Below are positions 44,155 through 52,723 of a stretch of DNA of 64,000 bases, piece after piece. The DNA comes from Salibacterium lacus (GTDB lineage Bacteria; Bacillota; Bacilli; Bacillales; Marinococcaceae), in NCBI RefSeq assembly GCF_042684865.1, contig NZ_JBHUML010000005.1, positions 62,001 through 126,000 of the forward strand, in the 5' to 3' direction. The translations under genes and the position numbers were made by a program. Positions within the stretch are counted from its first letter, which is position 1; each line of letters starts with the position of its first letter. The notes beneath the pieces were generated by a model. The model was not told the origin of the DNA and ran no database searches. It worked only from the letters and a program-made list of their open reading frames with translations.

Positions 44155-44580
44155 GGTTCCGGCTGAAGGTCTTCCTTTTCCACGAAAAAGGGGGACCTCT
44201 TTGTATGTGCCGGAATCAATACGATACACCCTCGCCTCGATATTCTGCTTATAGGATACAATCACCATAAACACAGCGGGATCCGCATGGTGCCGCACAT
44301 CCAGAGACGAAGGGACCGCTTGTGTCACAGGATGGGTATGGTACACAGCAAGCGGTGTTTCCCTGCATTGTTCTATCTGATGGAGCACATGGGCTGTATT
44401 TTTTTCCGAGACGAAAAACGAGTGGGAGAACAGGCTTTCGTTTGCCAGCGGCCGGCAGCGCATGGCATAACCGTCCACCCCGGACAATATTCCACACGCT
44501 TCCCGGGGCAGACTTTCTCTGCCGTGAGCCGTCATCTGAAGGTAAGCTGATTCGTCCATATACAGCGCCCGGCCTGTCAC
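44149..44580 (-). CDS. JAMM/MPN-type metallopeptidase-like protein
   Basis: Protein of 143 residues with a complete JAMM zinc motif: E27 in REACGILSG, then H81-T-H83, seven residues, S91 and D94. This is the catalytic signature of JAB1/MPN isopeptidases, which in bacteria cleave peptide or ubiquitin-like tails. The start is GTG 44580, overlapping the previous stop as GTGA, with GGGAGAAG five bases upstream. Third gene of a coupled operon with two small disordered proteins. The substrate is unknown; context points to a spore-surface or glycan role. Confidence 0.8.
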   Translation of the reverse strand: MTGRALYMDESAYLQMTAHGRESLPREACGILSGVDGYAMRCRPLANESLFSHSFFVSEKNTAHVLHQIEQCRETPLAVYHTHPVTQAVPSSLDVRHHADPAVFMVIVSYKQNIEARVYRIDSGTYKEVPLFRGKGRPSAGTL

Positions 44581-44795
44581 TGCATCTTCTCCCACATCGT
44601 TTTTAAGAGCGATCTTTTTTTGGACGGAACAGGCGGCTCCGCGGGTGGTGCTTCCTCAGAGGGAGCTTTCGTTACATGATAAAAATAAGGTTCAGGAAAC
44701 CGGGTCTCTTCTTTTTCCACAGGGTCCTGCTTCTTCTCCTGCTCCTCGTTTACCGGCGCTTCCGGTTCCGGCTGTTTCTCTTCATCCTTCGTCAC
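44577..44795 (-). CDS. small Glu/Pro-rich disordered protein
   Basis: Protein of 72 residues, mostly Glu, Pro, Lys and Gln and almost certainly unstructured, with the only aromatic cluster FPEPYFYHV in the middle and a short basic helix at the end (KKRSLLKTMW). The start is GTG 44795, overlapping the upstream stop as GTGA. No family recognised. The embedded aromatic stretch could be a binding or cleavage site for the partner JAMM protein, which is inference. Confidence 0.6.
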   Translation of the reverse strand: MTKDEEKQPEPEAPVNEEQEKKQDPVEKEETRFPEPYFYHVTKAPSEEAPPAEPPVPSKKRSLLKTMWEKMQ

Positions 44796-45112
44796 GGTTC
44801 TTTTTTTTTTGGTTTCACACGCTGCTGCAGATGGTGTTCTTCTGAATTGCGGGACACCGACCGTTTGCTCTGCTGGTTCTTGGACGGGGCGGTATACACC
44901 CGGTCTGCGTTCTGTATTGCCCTGAACGTGAAATCTCTTGGACGCGGCGCAGCAGGCTGAGGCTGGTCTGAGTGGTTTTCTCTTTCTTTTTCAGAAGGGC
45001 GGCTGTCGATAACCTCCTGCAGCAGGTGTTTTATTTCCGTCATCTCCCGGCGCAGTTCTTCGATGTCCGTTCGTGTCGTTTCTTCTTTTTCAAACTCCTC
45101 GTGATCCATCAT
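44792..45112 (-). CDS. small coiled-coil protein with disordered tail
   Basis: Protein of 106 residues. About 5-40 is a Glu-rich coiled coil (ELRREMTEIKHLLQEV), then a disordered Pro/Ser/Arg/Lys region ending in a run of lysines. AAAGGAG precedes two tandem ATGs at 45112 and 45109. First gene of the operon; its stop overlaps the next start as GTGA. No family recognised. Confidence 0.6.
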   Translation of the reverse strand: MMDHEEFEKEETTRTDIEELRREMTEIKHLLQEVIDSRPSEKERENHSDQPQPAAPRPRDFTFRAIQNADRVYTAPSKNQQSKRSVSRNSEEHHLQQRVKPKKKEP

Positions 45113-45216
45113 CGGGACACTCCTTTCTCCGCTGATAACCCCGGACATTTATAAGCAGATTATGTGGAGAAACACCTAAATGTGATGAGTTTCGGCCTAA
45201 AAACCTTTCATCCGGT

Positions 45217-45245
45217 AACATGGATCCCTTCCCGGTCATACCTTG
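45217..45245 (+). promoter_or_regulatory. candidate sigma-K promoter
   Basis: AACA (45217-45220) and CATACCTTG (45237-45245) are separated by 16 bp, close to the sigma-K pattern CATANNNTA. It would start transcription about 30 bp before the start codon at 45284. Confidence 0.4.
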
Positions 45246-45283
45246 AAACAGAAGATAACAATACTATGAAGGAGTCGATGTTG

Positions 45284-45955
45284 ATGGAAAACAAAGCATT
45301 GCAGGGCGGGCAGGAGCTTCTATGTATTAACGCAGAGAAAGTGTACGACTGGGTTATCCTGCAAAACGATGTGAATCAGAGTGTTCTTGCCGGCGACTTA
45401 GGTGCGCTGCCGATTGACCCATGCGGTCCTACAGTCAGCAACTTAACCGCAGACTGCTTTATTGTAGATCCGGACAGCGGGGATCCGCTTCCTCCGAATG
45501 CCGAAGTTCCCGTAACGGAAATCGGCGAAAGAGAAAACCGTACCTTTATCATTGACGGCGCTCAGGTTACCCTTCAGAAGGTAACGTTCATTAAGACATT
45601 GAGTGTCGTTGTGGAATTCAGCGGATTCGATGCCACTACGCCATTTGTGGAACGCACCGAACCGATCGAAATTGAAATCCCGGAATCCATCTTCCTCTGC
45701 GCCCCCGAAGGAACAAGACTTGTGGTCCGTTTAACCGATGTGGAATGCAGCGTGAACACAAACTGCACCAACGGCGAACTGGGAAGTGTTGATGTTGTCT
45801 TGAGCCTGTGCCAGAGCGTTCAGGCCGTAGCCGACGTTACACTTGAACTCACAGCAGACTTCTGCCAGCCGCGCGATATTCTCATCGACCAGTGCCCGAC
45901 CCCTGTTGTACCACCGCAGTGCCCTGTTCTGTTCCCTGGTGAAAACGGGGACTAA
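45284..45955 (+). CDS. putative spore coat/exosporium protein (KVYDWV motif)
   Basis: Protein of 223 residues, acidic, with nine Cys and a beta-rich pattern. It opens with ELLCINAEKVYDWV, a motif I associate with SPOCS/DUF3794-like spore-coat proteins of Firmicutes. A second block PEGTRLVVRLTDVEC leads to a Cys-Pro-rich C terminus. No signal peptide. The start at 45284 is nine bases from AAGGAG. The upstream sigma-K-like promoter and the nearby collagen gene support a spore-surface role. Family identity is from memory and should be taken as probable only. Confidence 0.6.
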   Translation: MENKALQGGQELLCINAEKVYDWVILQNDVNQSVLAGDLGALPIDPCGPTVSNLTADCFIVDPDSGDPLPPNAEVPVTEIGERENRTFIIDGAQVTLQKVTFIKTLSVVVEFSGFDATTPFVERTEPIEIEIPESIFLCAPEGTRLVVRLTDVECSVNTNCTNGELGSVDVVLSLCQSVQAVADVTLELTADFCQPRDILIDQCPTPVVPPQCPVLFPGENGD

Positions 45956-45974
45956 CAGAAGCAGCACCACATCA

Positions 45975-46010
45975 AAAAGCAGCTGCCGGCTTTAGGCCGG
46001 CAGCTTTTTA
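45975..46010 (+). terminator. rho-independent terminator
   Basis: AGCTGCCGGC (45981-45990) pairs with GCCGGCAGCT (45996-46005), followed by T residues, 20 bp after the spore protein stop. Confidence 0.85.
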
Positions 46011-46126
46011 ACGTTCATTTGAAAGAAGAAGTAATGGTTCATCTCCATCGCAGGAGTGACTGCTTCTGCCGGGGACTTCTTCTGACACATCGGCGGTATT
46101 CCCATTTTTATCGGCAAAAGGATATT

Positions 46127-46579
46127 TTATATAATTCCCTGCATCCGGAGAATGATTTCAGCGATGAGGGCGGAGCCGATGAACGTGCCGAGAAACACGC
46201 AGGCGGCGACAACGAAGCTTCTCCAGCCGAGCTGCACGAAGTCGGCCCAGTTGCGTCCGATGGAGATCCCGGCGTAGGCAAGAATCGGTGTGGCAAGAGC
46301 GAGCAGCTGAATACTGGACGTCCACTGCACGACATATTCCGATCCCGGGAACCACGGAGTCGAGACGAGAATGCCGAGAATACCGATGTAGCCGACACTC
46401 GGAATGTTGACCGGCACCAGTTTCTGCAGGATCAGGCCGGCAAGGCTGATGAGAATCAGGACAAGAATGCCGAGCAGTCCGTCGACCGAAAGCATGCCGT
46501 AGCCGATCCAGTTCCCTAAATAAGCCGTCAGGCCGAATATCGCAAGCAGCAGGATCCATTCCTGAATATTTTTGAGCAC
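46127..46579 (-). CDS. integral membrane protein, partner of the DUF3100 protein
   Basis: Protein of 150 residues with four or five transmembrane helices and the phrases GYIGILGILVSTPWFPG and AYAGISIGRNW. It starts at GTG 46579, three bases after the DUF3100 stop, with GAAGGGGG upstream. Last gene of the catabolic operon. It probably forms a two-part membrane transporter with the DUF3100 protein. No named family recognised. Confidence 0.65.
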   Translation of the reverse strand: MLKNIQEWILLLAIFGLTAYLGNWIGYGMLSVDGLLGILVLILISLAGLILQKLVPVNIPSVGYIGILGILVSTPWFPGSEYVVQWTSSIQLLALATPILAYAGISIGRNWADFVQLGWRSFVVAACVFLGTFIGSALIAEIILRMQGII

Positions 46580-46582
46580 CGT

Positions 46583-47386
46583 TTATTCCCCCTTCGTCTG
46601 CACCGCGTTATCCCCGCGGCGTTTTTGCATCAAGCGGTATAGTTTTTCCGTCAGCGGCAGCCCGACAAATATACTTAAATACATGCCGGTGGAAAGCGAC
46701 AGGAGATTACTGGCGCCCGCGTAGGCCGCGATCTGGTTCTCAAGCTCCGGAAACGCCGCAATCAGGGAACCGCTTGCCGCCGTCATCATACTGCCGCTCC
46801 CTACTCCGGATGCCATCGCAAACGAGAGCACATTGAGCGGCGTAATCGTCGCTAGCAGCCCGGACAACAGGCCGAAAAACACGGCCCCGAACACCGTTCC
46901 GAAAATATAAATCGCCATGACGCCGCGGCCTTCCGGACTGTTAAAGGAATACTTATCAATAATCAGGCCGACGTTTGGTTCTCTTGCAATCGAGTGGGTC
47001 ATACCGATCGACTCCCGTTTGAACCCGAGCAGTACAGCCACCGGAAGCGCAATAAATACTGTCGCCAGATTCCCCAGTTCCTGCAGCACAAGCGCCGGTC
47101 CCGCTTCGATAATGGTTCCGATATCCGGGCCGATAATCACGCCGATCTTGGCGATCAAAAGCGTGACGCCGAGCACGATAAACGGTTCCGCGTTCTTCGC
47201 CGATGCTTTTTTCACCAGCGGGGTAAAATAAAGTATCAATCCGATAATAATGGCATAAAACATCGGCAGAAATAAAATGACCCCGGGCCCGACGCCGATT
47301 TCATAGGTCCCCACCCACTCTGTGAGAAGAACAATGAGAAGCACCAAAGCATGCAGGCGCCAGTCTTTCACCAATTCCATCTGCAT
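46583..47386 (-). CDS. DUF3100 membrane protein
   Basis: Protein of 267 residues with seven or eight transmembrane helices, resembling DUF3100. A Gly/Ser-rich stretch MASGVGSGSMMTAASGS lies in a putative transport helix. The start is uncertain: GTG 47395 overlaps the previous stop (GTGA), while ATG 47386 has better spacing from AAAGG and is used here. The operon context (dehydrogenase plus aldehyde dehydrogenase) suggests uptake of an organic acid. Confidence 0.7.
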   Translation of the reverse strand: MQMELVKDWRLHALVLLIVLLTEWVGTYEIGVGPGVILFLPMFYAIIIGLILYFTPLVKKASAKNAEPFIVLGVTLLIAKIGVIIGPDIGTIIEAGPALVLQELGNLATVFIALPVAVLLGFKRESIGMTHSIAREPNVGLIIDKYSFNSPEGRGVMAIYIFGTVFGAVFFGLLSGLLATITPLNVLSFAMASGVGSGSMMTAASGSLIAAFPELENQIAAYAGASNLLSLSTGMYLSIFVGLPLTEKLYRLMQKRRGDNAVQTKGE

Positions 47387-47391
47387 CCTGC

Positions 47392-48267
47392 TCACCCTTT
47401 CTGTTGCTCGTGTTTATACATTAACGACACGGCAGAACTGTCCATCTCCCCCATGCCGGCAGCCGCGGCCTCGTCATAGAGCTCTTTGATAACCGGAGCG
47501 GCCAGTAGAGAAATACGCTCCTTTGTTGTGAAATCTTCCAGAAACGACAAGTCCTTTGCCATATGCTGAAGCGAGAATTTGACTTCATCCTGCGTGCCGG
47601 CGACGATGTTTCCGCCAAACACGTCCATCGCTTTCGTCGCCGCGGAACCGCTCTGCAGCACTTCAGCCAGCACCGAAGAGGGGATGCCGTACGTTTCGCC
47701 GGTATGAAACGCTTCGGACAGCACCGTAATCACCCCGCTCACCACCAGGTTGTTGCACATTTTCACCACCTGGCCGCTGCCGGATGGTCCTAAATAATAG
47801 ATGGAAGCACCCATCTCCCGCATAAACGGTTCCACTTCCTTGAATTTGTCTTCCCTGCCACCACACATCATGCTCAACGTTCCGTTTTTGGCACCATCCG
47901 GCCCGCCGCTCACCGGACAGTCGAGAAAATGAATTCCGGCTGCTTCCGCGTGCTCATTCAGTTCTTTTGTCGTCGCAATATCGGTCGTCCCCATGTCCAG
48001 AATATACGCACCCGGCGCAGCGGAGGGGATCACACTGTTCACAATGACATTCTCCATGATGACCGGAGAAGGGAGCGACGTGATGATAACGTCGCACGCT
48101 GCGGCGAGCGCCGCGGTGTCCCCGGCCGGCAGCGCCCCTTTCCGGCGCAGGTCTTCGAGTCTGGCCGGTTCGGTGTCATAGATGTGTACGTTGTAGTTTT
48201 TATGAAGAAGATTGCGGACGATGCCGTCTCCCATCACTCCGCAGCCGATCACACCTATCTGCTGCAT
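47392..48267 (-). CDS. 3-hydroxyisobutyrate dehydrogenase-family oxidoreductase
   Basis: Beta-hydroxyacid dehydrogenase of 291 residues. The NAD(P) loop is GCGVMG at 8-13, the substrate loop DCPVSGGPDGA at about 116-126, and the catalytic lysine K169 lies in GQVVKMCNN. The family includes 3-hydroxyisobutyrate, tartronate semialdehyde (GarR) and related reductases. The ATG at 48267 follows GAAAGGGGGAAAGG and lies 14 bp after the aldehyde dehydrogenase stop. The two likely act in consecutive steps through a semialdehyde. Confidence 0.85.
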   Translation of the reverse strand: MQQIGVIGCGVMGDGIVRNLLHKNYNVHIYDTEPARLEDLRRKGALPAGDTAALAAACDVIITSLPSPVIMENVIVNSVIPSAAPGAYILDMGTTDIATTKELNEHAEAAGIHFLDCPVSGGPDGAKNGTLSMMCGGREDKFKEVEPFMREMGASIYYLGPSGSGQVVKMCNNLVVSGVITVLSEAFHTGETYGIPSSVLAEVLQSGSAATKAMDVFGGNIVAGTQDEVKFSLQHMAKDLSFLEDFTTKERISLLAAPVIKELYDEAAAAGMGEMDSSAVSLMYKHEQQKG

Positions 48268-48281
48268 AGCCTTTCCCCCTT

Positions 48282-49730
48282 TCACGCTTTCACATAGACG
48301 GTCTTGTAGTCAGTCCAGAAATCAAGCGCGGTACTTCCCTGCTCCCGCGGTCCTTTGCTGGAATGCTTCTTCCCGCCGAACGGAAACTGGTTTTCAAAAT
48401 ACGTCGACGGCATATTGACATGCGTGACCCCGGATTGAATATTCCGGATAAAATCAAACGATTTTTTCAAGTCATTCGTATAAATCGTCGAGGACAACCC
48501 GTAATACGTCTCATTTGCGACAGAAAGGGCTTCTTCATAGTTTTTCACCTGAATGACGGCAATCACAGGGGCGAAAATTTCTTCCCGGGCGATTTTCATA
48601 TCCGTTGTCACATTCGTTACCACGGTCGGTTCAACAAAATATCCGCTGCCCAGCCCGCCTTCGGTCAGCCGGCGGCCGCCGTAATGAATCACAGCCCCTT
48701 CCTCCTTTGCGGAAGCGATGAACTCCTCATACTTGGCTGTCTGCTTTTCATCAATAATAGCTCCGTTATCCACGTTATCTCCTCTTCCTTCTCCAATGAT
48801 AAGAGATGCCGCTTTTTCCGTCAGCTTATCGACCACCTCCGCGTAGATGGATTCGGGCACAAGCAGCCGGCTCGTTCCGGTGCAGCGCTGGCCGTTATCA
48901 AGAAAGCCGCTCGTCACAATGCTGTCGACGGCCTGATCGATATCGGCATCTTCCAGAATGACGGCCGGATTTTTGCCGCCCATTTCCGCCTGCACTTTGC
49001 CGCCCCGGGCGGTCACGGCCTGCTCCAGCTCTTCTCCGACCTGAGTCGACCCGGTAAAGGAAACAGCTTTGATGTCCGGATGCTCACCGATCGCCTTACC
49101 GATGATGCTTCCTGTGCCTGTAACCATGTTCACCACCCCCGCCGGCAGTCCGGCTTCCTCGAGCATTTCCATGATTTTTACGCTGACGAGTGATGCATTT
49201 TCCGCCGGCTTAAAAATCACAGTATTGCCGGCGAGAATGGCCGGTGCTATCTTCCACAGCCCGATCCCGAGCGGAAAATTGTACGGCGCAATCACACCTC
49301 CCACACCGAGTGGTTCTTTGATGGTATAGCCGAACAGTTCCGGATCCATCGTGGGAAGCGTTTCGCCGTCTATCCGGGAGCCTTCTCCGCTGAACTGTTT
49401 CATCGCCTGTATTGTTTTTTTCACCTCCCCGCCCGCTTCACGGAGAGATTTCCCGATTTCTTTTGTAATCAGGTCCTGGAGTTCCTCCGCCCGGCGCTCG
49501 AGGATCGGCAGAAGATTGAAAATGACATCGGCCCGCTTTGGTCCCGGGACCGCTGACCATTCCCAAAATGCGGTTTGGGCTGCCGTTACGGCCTGATCCA
49601 GATCCTTCGCCGAGGATTCCTGAAAATGGCCGAGTACCTCCCCGGTATCTGCCGGATTAATGCTCGAATACGTGAGTCCTCCCGATGAAGACACCCAGGT
49701 GCCGGCAATGTAATTCTCGTATGTACGCAC
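48282..49730 (-). CDS. NAD(P)-dependent aldehyde dehydrogenase
   Basis: Protein of 482 residues of the ALDH superfamily. Catalytic C283 is in DNGQRCTGTSR, the general base Glu in QAEMGGKNP, and the cofactor loop in VSFTGSTQVGEE. The GQRCT pattern is typical of semialdehyde dehydrogenases such as alpha-ketoglutaric semialdehyde dehydrogenase; the exact substrate cannot be named. First structural gene of a four-gene operon, placed just downstream of the PucR-like regulator on the same strand. Confidence 0.9.
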   Translation of the reverse strand: MRTYENYIAGTWVSSSGGLTYSSINPADTGEVLGHFQESSAKDLDQAVTAAQTAFWEWSAVPGPKRADVIFNLLPILERRAEELQDLITKEIGKSLREAGGEVKKTIQAMKQFSGEGSRIDGETLPTMDPELFGYTIKEPLGVGGVIAPYNFPLGIGLWKIAPAILAGNTVIFKPAENASLVSVKIMEMLEEAGLPAGVVNMVTGTGSIIGKAIGEHPDIKAVSFTGSTQVGEELEQAVTARGGKVQAEMGGKNPAVILEDADIDQAVDSIVTSGFLDNGQRCTGTSRLLVPESIYAEVVDKLTEKAASLIIGEGRGDNVDNGAIIDEKQTAKYEEFIASAKEEGAVIHYGGRRLTEGGLGSGYFVEPTVVTNVTTDMKIAREEIFAPVIAVIQVKNYEEALSVANETYYGLSSTIYTNDLKKSFDFIRNIQSGVTHVNMPSTYFENQFPFGGKKHSSKGPREQGSTALDFWTDYKTVYVKA

Positions 49731-49813
49731 AATCCATCCCTCCTTGTTTTGTTAGTATAATTCTAATATTCAGATTTTTTAAAAGAATGATGGGGAGTCA
49801 CAAATTTAATCAC

Positions 49814-51448
49814 TTATTTTTGTGGATCTCTCCCATTCCATTGAGAAATATCCACCGCCAGTCTGACGTCCATCCAGTCTTTTTCTTTAGAAAAATCGAG
49901 CTGCAGCTGCTGCTGGATTTTATTCAGGCGGTAATAGAGGGTGTTCGGGTGAATATGCAGCCTGTCCGAGGTTTCTTTATGATTCTGGTTACAGGAAATA
50001 TAAGTCCGCAGGGTGTCATACAACGGAGGACTTCCGTGCAGGAGCGGACCCAGCTTATCTTCCACAAACACAGTGAGGCTTTTTCGGTCCAGTTTCTCAA
50101 AAAAACGTTCAAATCCAAGATCTGAATACCTCACCACTGGTCCGGACGTTCCGGCCTTGGCGAAAGCCACCGCCTCTTTCGCTTCCTGAAAAGAATAGCG
50201 GACCGTTTCAAGCGGTGTCTCCCGTCCAATGCCTGCTGCCATATCGGCATAGACACGCAGCGTTTTCTGAAGCTGATGGGTGATGGTGTGCAGCAGCTTT
50301 TCTCCCTTCGCCGGCATGACCATGATCACCTGAATGCCTTTTGGCACTACAAACGACGGGACTCCGAAGGAAGACGCAAGCTGTTCCACTTTTTGCAGCA
50401 CCTGATGCTTCACCATCGTCCTGTCGACTTCCCACAACGGGTGATTCCTTCCCTCGATCACCATCACCTGGAACGTGTCGATAGTGTCCCATCCCATCTG
50501 ACGGGTCAGGGTTTCGATCTGATAGAGCGGATCATCGGTCAACAGTTTTTCAAACCATTCTTCGCGCAGCGAAAGTTCCTTGTCATGAATAGCACGGGCT
50601 TTCAGCATCTCCAGTGCCAGCGCCGTTGCTCCGTGTTCCAGGGCGCTCTGTTGAATCTCACTCAGCGACGAAAGCGGCTGCTCGAGCTCCAGGCATCCGA
50701 TATACTCCTTGCTGTGGACAATCGAATACAGAGTGTCTTCTCCTTCCGGCGGAAGAGGATCTTCGGCTTCATAAAAATGAACGGACTGTTCCAGAATCTG
50801 TTCCAGTTTCTGCAGCAGCCGGCCCGGCCCCGCTCCTTCCAGCACTAGTCTTGTGAAATCCTTGTGAATCGATAGGGAGGAATTCAGCAGCTGATTCTTT
50901 TCTTTCAGCGACTGGATCAACCTGGAATTCATGATTGCAATGGCGCTGTGGTCGGCCATGATCTGCATCTGATTCCGATCATTTATCGTAAAAGGCATTT
51001 CCGTTTCGAAATTGTTCACTACCAGCACCCCTAAACACTGGTCATGGTAAACGAGCGGTACGGCAATGGAACTTTTGATTTCGCGGTGATAGACCGCCTC
51101 CTGGAACCATTTTTTGTTAGAAGGCTTCATCGACGTCATGAAAGCCTGCATCTCCTCCCGTGTACACAGGTACGGTGTTTTCGTGCGGAAACAGTGACCG
51201 GTTAACGATTCTTCCGGAGAAAACGCGACATGCTCAAGCCTATCCTTTCTCACACCGAGCCCCTCAACGAAATGCAGGTACCCCGTCGTGTCGTCATGCA
51301 GGTACAAAATAACCGTATCGCTGTCCGCCATCAGCTCAAAGGCCGCTTTCGTGATGGTGGAGAGCACGTCTTCGATTGTATGAATGCTTGTCATCGTCCT
51401 TGTGATGTGCAGCAGGTATTCCCAGTTTGATTCCATCGATTCCGGCAT
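49814..51448 (-). CDS. PucR/CdaR-type transcriptional regulator with GAF domain
   Basis: Protein of 544 residues. An N-terminal GAF sensor domain (about 20-180) is followed by a central region and a C-terminal PucR-type helix-turn-helix (about 485-535: TSDRLHIHPNTLYYRLNKIQ). Relatives such as CdaR and PucR activate sugar-acid or purine catabolism in response to a metabolite. GAGAGGAGG precedes the ATG. It lies directly upstream of the aldehyde dehydrogenase operon and is its likely activator. Confidence 0.87.
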   Translation of the reverse strand: MPESMESNWEYLLHITRTMTSIHTIEDVLSTITKAAFELMADSDTVILYLHDDTTGYLHFVEGLGVRKDRLEHVAFSPEESLTGHCFRTKTPYLCTREEMQAFMTSMKPSNKKWFQEAVYHREIKSSIAVPLVYHDQCLGVLVVNNFETEMPFTINDRNQMQIMADHSAIAIMNSRLIQSLKEKNQLLNSSLSIHKDFTRLVLEGAGPGRLLQKLEQILEQSVHFYEAEDPLPPEGEDTLYSIVHSKEYIGCLELEQPLSSLSEIQQSALEHGATALALEMLKARAIHDKELSLREEWFEKLLTDDPLYQIETLTRQMGWDTIDTFQVMVIEGRNHPLWEVDRTMVKHQVLQKVEQLASSFGVPSFVVPKGIQVIMVMPAKGEKLLHTITHQLQKTLRVYADMAAGIGRETPLETVRYSFQEAKEAVAFAKAGTSGPVVRYSDLGFERFFEKLDRKSLTVFVEDKLGPLLHGSPPLYDTLRTYISCNQNHKETSDRLHIHPNTLYYRLNKIQQQLQLDFSKEKDWMDVRLAVDISQWNGRDPQK

Positions 51449-51616
51449 GACAGTCCTCCTCTCTTGTTAATGTTTTATTGTATCATGAAAACAACGGCAC
51501 ACAATAGAACACTATCCCTCCCGTCTCGTCCTGGACGATTGCCGAATGAGGAGGCTTGAAGCGTGGCAGATGAACAACATCACGACGGCGCATGAATTCT
51601 CCTTCAAACAGCAGAT

Positions 51617-51649
51617 AAAAAAACCTTCGTTTCCTGCTGGAAACGAAGG
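51617..51649 (-). terminator. terminator of the NERD-like gene
   Basis: CCTTCGTTTCC (51624-51634) and GGAAACGAAGG (51639-51649) form a perfect stem; seven T follow on the minus strand. Confidence 0.85.
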
Positions 51650-51652
51650 GAA

Positions 51653-52219
51653 TTATCTTTGTCCGGCTGGATAGGATAACAGTGTATCATGCAGCATCGT
51701 TATCGTTTCATCATCCAATAATGGCCTTTTCTGCTGGAAACGGCTGATAAACATGTGGCGCTGAATGAATTCGGCCATCTCTTTGTGATGGATCAAAATC
51801 CGGCTGGAACTGCTTTTCCGCCAAACCGGTGCCGTGTCAAAGGTGGATGGGGAAGAAAAAACGGCAGTAGAGATAAGGTAGTCATGATACTGTACCGGAA
51901 TGCTGGACTCTACCCCCTGCTTCCATTCCTCCATTTTGCAGAAGGGGTTGGATATCTCCCTGGTTTCATTGACATACCATATGTCATCTTCCATATCAGC
52001 CTGAACATGGCCGGAATCAGTAAGTTGGTTAATAATATATATACCGCACGGAGAGAGGATCATACTATCAATCGATGACGCACCGGATGCACCTTGCACG
52101 GAAACATTACCCACATACTGTATCGAATACGAGAGCTGCTGCAGGTCGTCTTCGATTTCCTTCATCATAATCCGGCGCGCATCTTTCTTTTTTTTCTGAA
52201 ATATATTCTGAAACTTCAT
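51653..52219 (-). CDS. NERD-like domain protein
   Basis: Protein of 188 residues. The segment VQGASGASSIDSMILSPCGIYIIN and following residues resemble the NERD (nuclease-related) fold core, where an Asp after a beta strand and a short IYIIN-type strand are conserved. A Lys-rich N terminus suggests nucleic-acid or membrane contact. GGGAAGG precedes the ATG at 52219; a longer frame to 52294 has no site. Whether it is catalytic is unclear, since the full nuclease motif is weak. Confidence 0.55.
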   Translation of the reverse strand: MKFQNIFQKKKKDARRIMMKEIEDDLQQLSYSIQYVGNVSVQGASGASSIDSMILSPCGIYIINQLTDSGHVQADMEDDIWYVNETREISNPFCKMEEWKQGVESSIPVQYHDYLISTAVFSSPSTFDTAPVWRKSSSSRILIHHKEMAEFIQRHMFISRFQQKRPLLDDETITMLHDTLLSYPAGQR

Positions 52220-52337
52220 CGTTATCCTTCCCCTTATCCACTTCTTACTCTTATTATCGGATTTTTTCTTCAACATTTTATAACAAACTGACACCGGTGG
52301 GATTTTGTTTTATCGGCGATGCAGTCTGTAACTGATT

Positions 52338-52369
52338 AAAAAGGGACCACTCCATACAGGAGCAGTCCC
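52338..52369 (-). terminator. terminator of the SE-repeat operon
   Basis: GGGACCACTCC (52343-52353) and GGAGCAGTCCC (52359-52369) form a stem with one mismatch and a G-U type pair; five T follow on the minus strand. Confidence 0.7.
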
Positions 52370-52377
52370 ATTCTGGT

Positions 52378-52722
52378 TTATTTGATCCGGATTTCGGCGT
52401 TAACATTTCCGGCATTTTTTGATTTTACAGAGAGGCCTTTTCCACCCTTTGTCTGCACGGCTTCAAAGACCACTTTTCTTTTGACACCTGTTGCATCAAT
52501 GGTATACAGCTTTCCCTGTTCCGGTGTCAAAACGACAGAGTTGGTCTTTTGCCCGTCGTGATAGATGGGCAGCGGTTCTTTTTGATCATCATCTTTGTCG
52601 AAAGCATTGATATGAAGCTGTCTCGTTTGATGATTGACACTATCATTCCGTAATCTTACTGTCATTTCATTCTTCCCGGGTTTCACAGGGATAGAGCTTC
52701 GCGACACATTTCTTTTTGCCAC
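52378..52722 (-). CDS. small beta-rich hypothetical protein
   Basis: Protein of 114 residues, basic, cysteine-free, with alternating hydrophobic residues that suggest one beta-sandwich domain. It starts at GTG 52722, one base after the repeat-protein stop, with AGGAGGG upstream. Last gene of the operon with the acidic repeat protein. No family recognised; a structural role on the same surface is plausible. Confidence 0.6.
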   Translation of the reverse strand: MAKRNVSRSSIPVKPGKNEMTVRLRNDSVNHQTRQLHINAFDKDDDQKEPLPIYHDGQKTNSVVLTPEQGKLYTIDATGVKRKVVFEAVQTKGGKGLSVKSKNAGNVNAEIRIK

Positions 52723-52723
52723 G

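Noticed and set aside
46127..47386. One DUF3100 gene split by a frameshift
   Set aside because: Both parts have their own ribosome site and start, and a clean stop-start junction is typical of two coupled genes; family length could not be checked, so this remains open.
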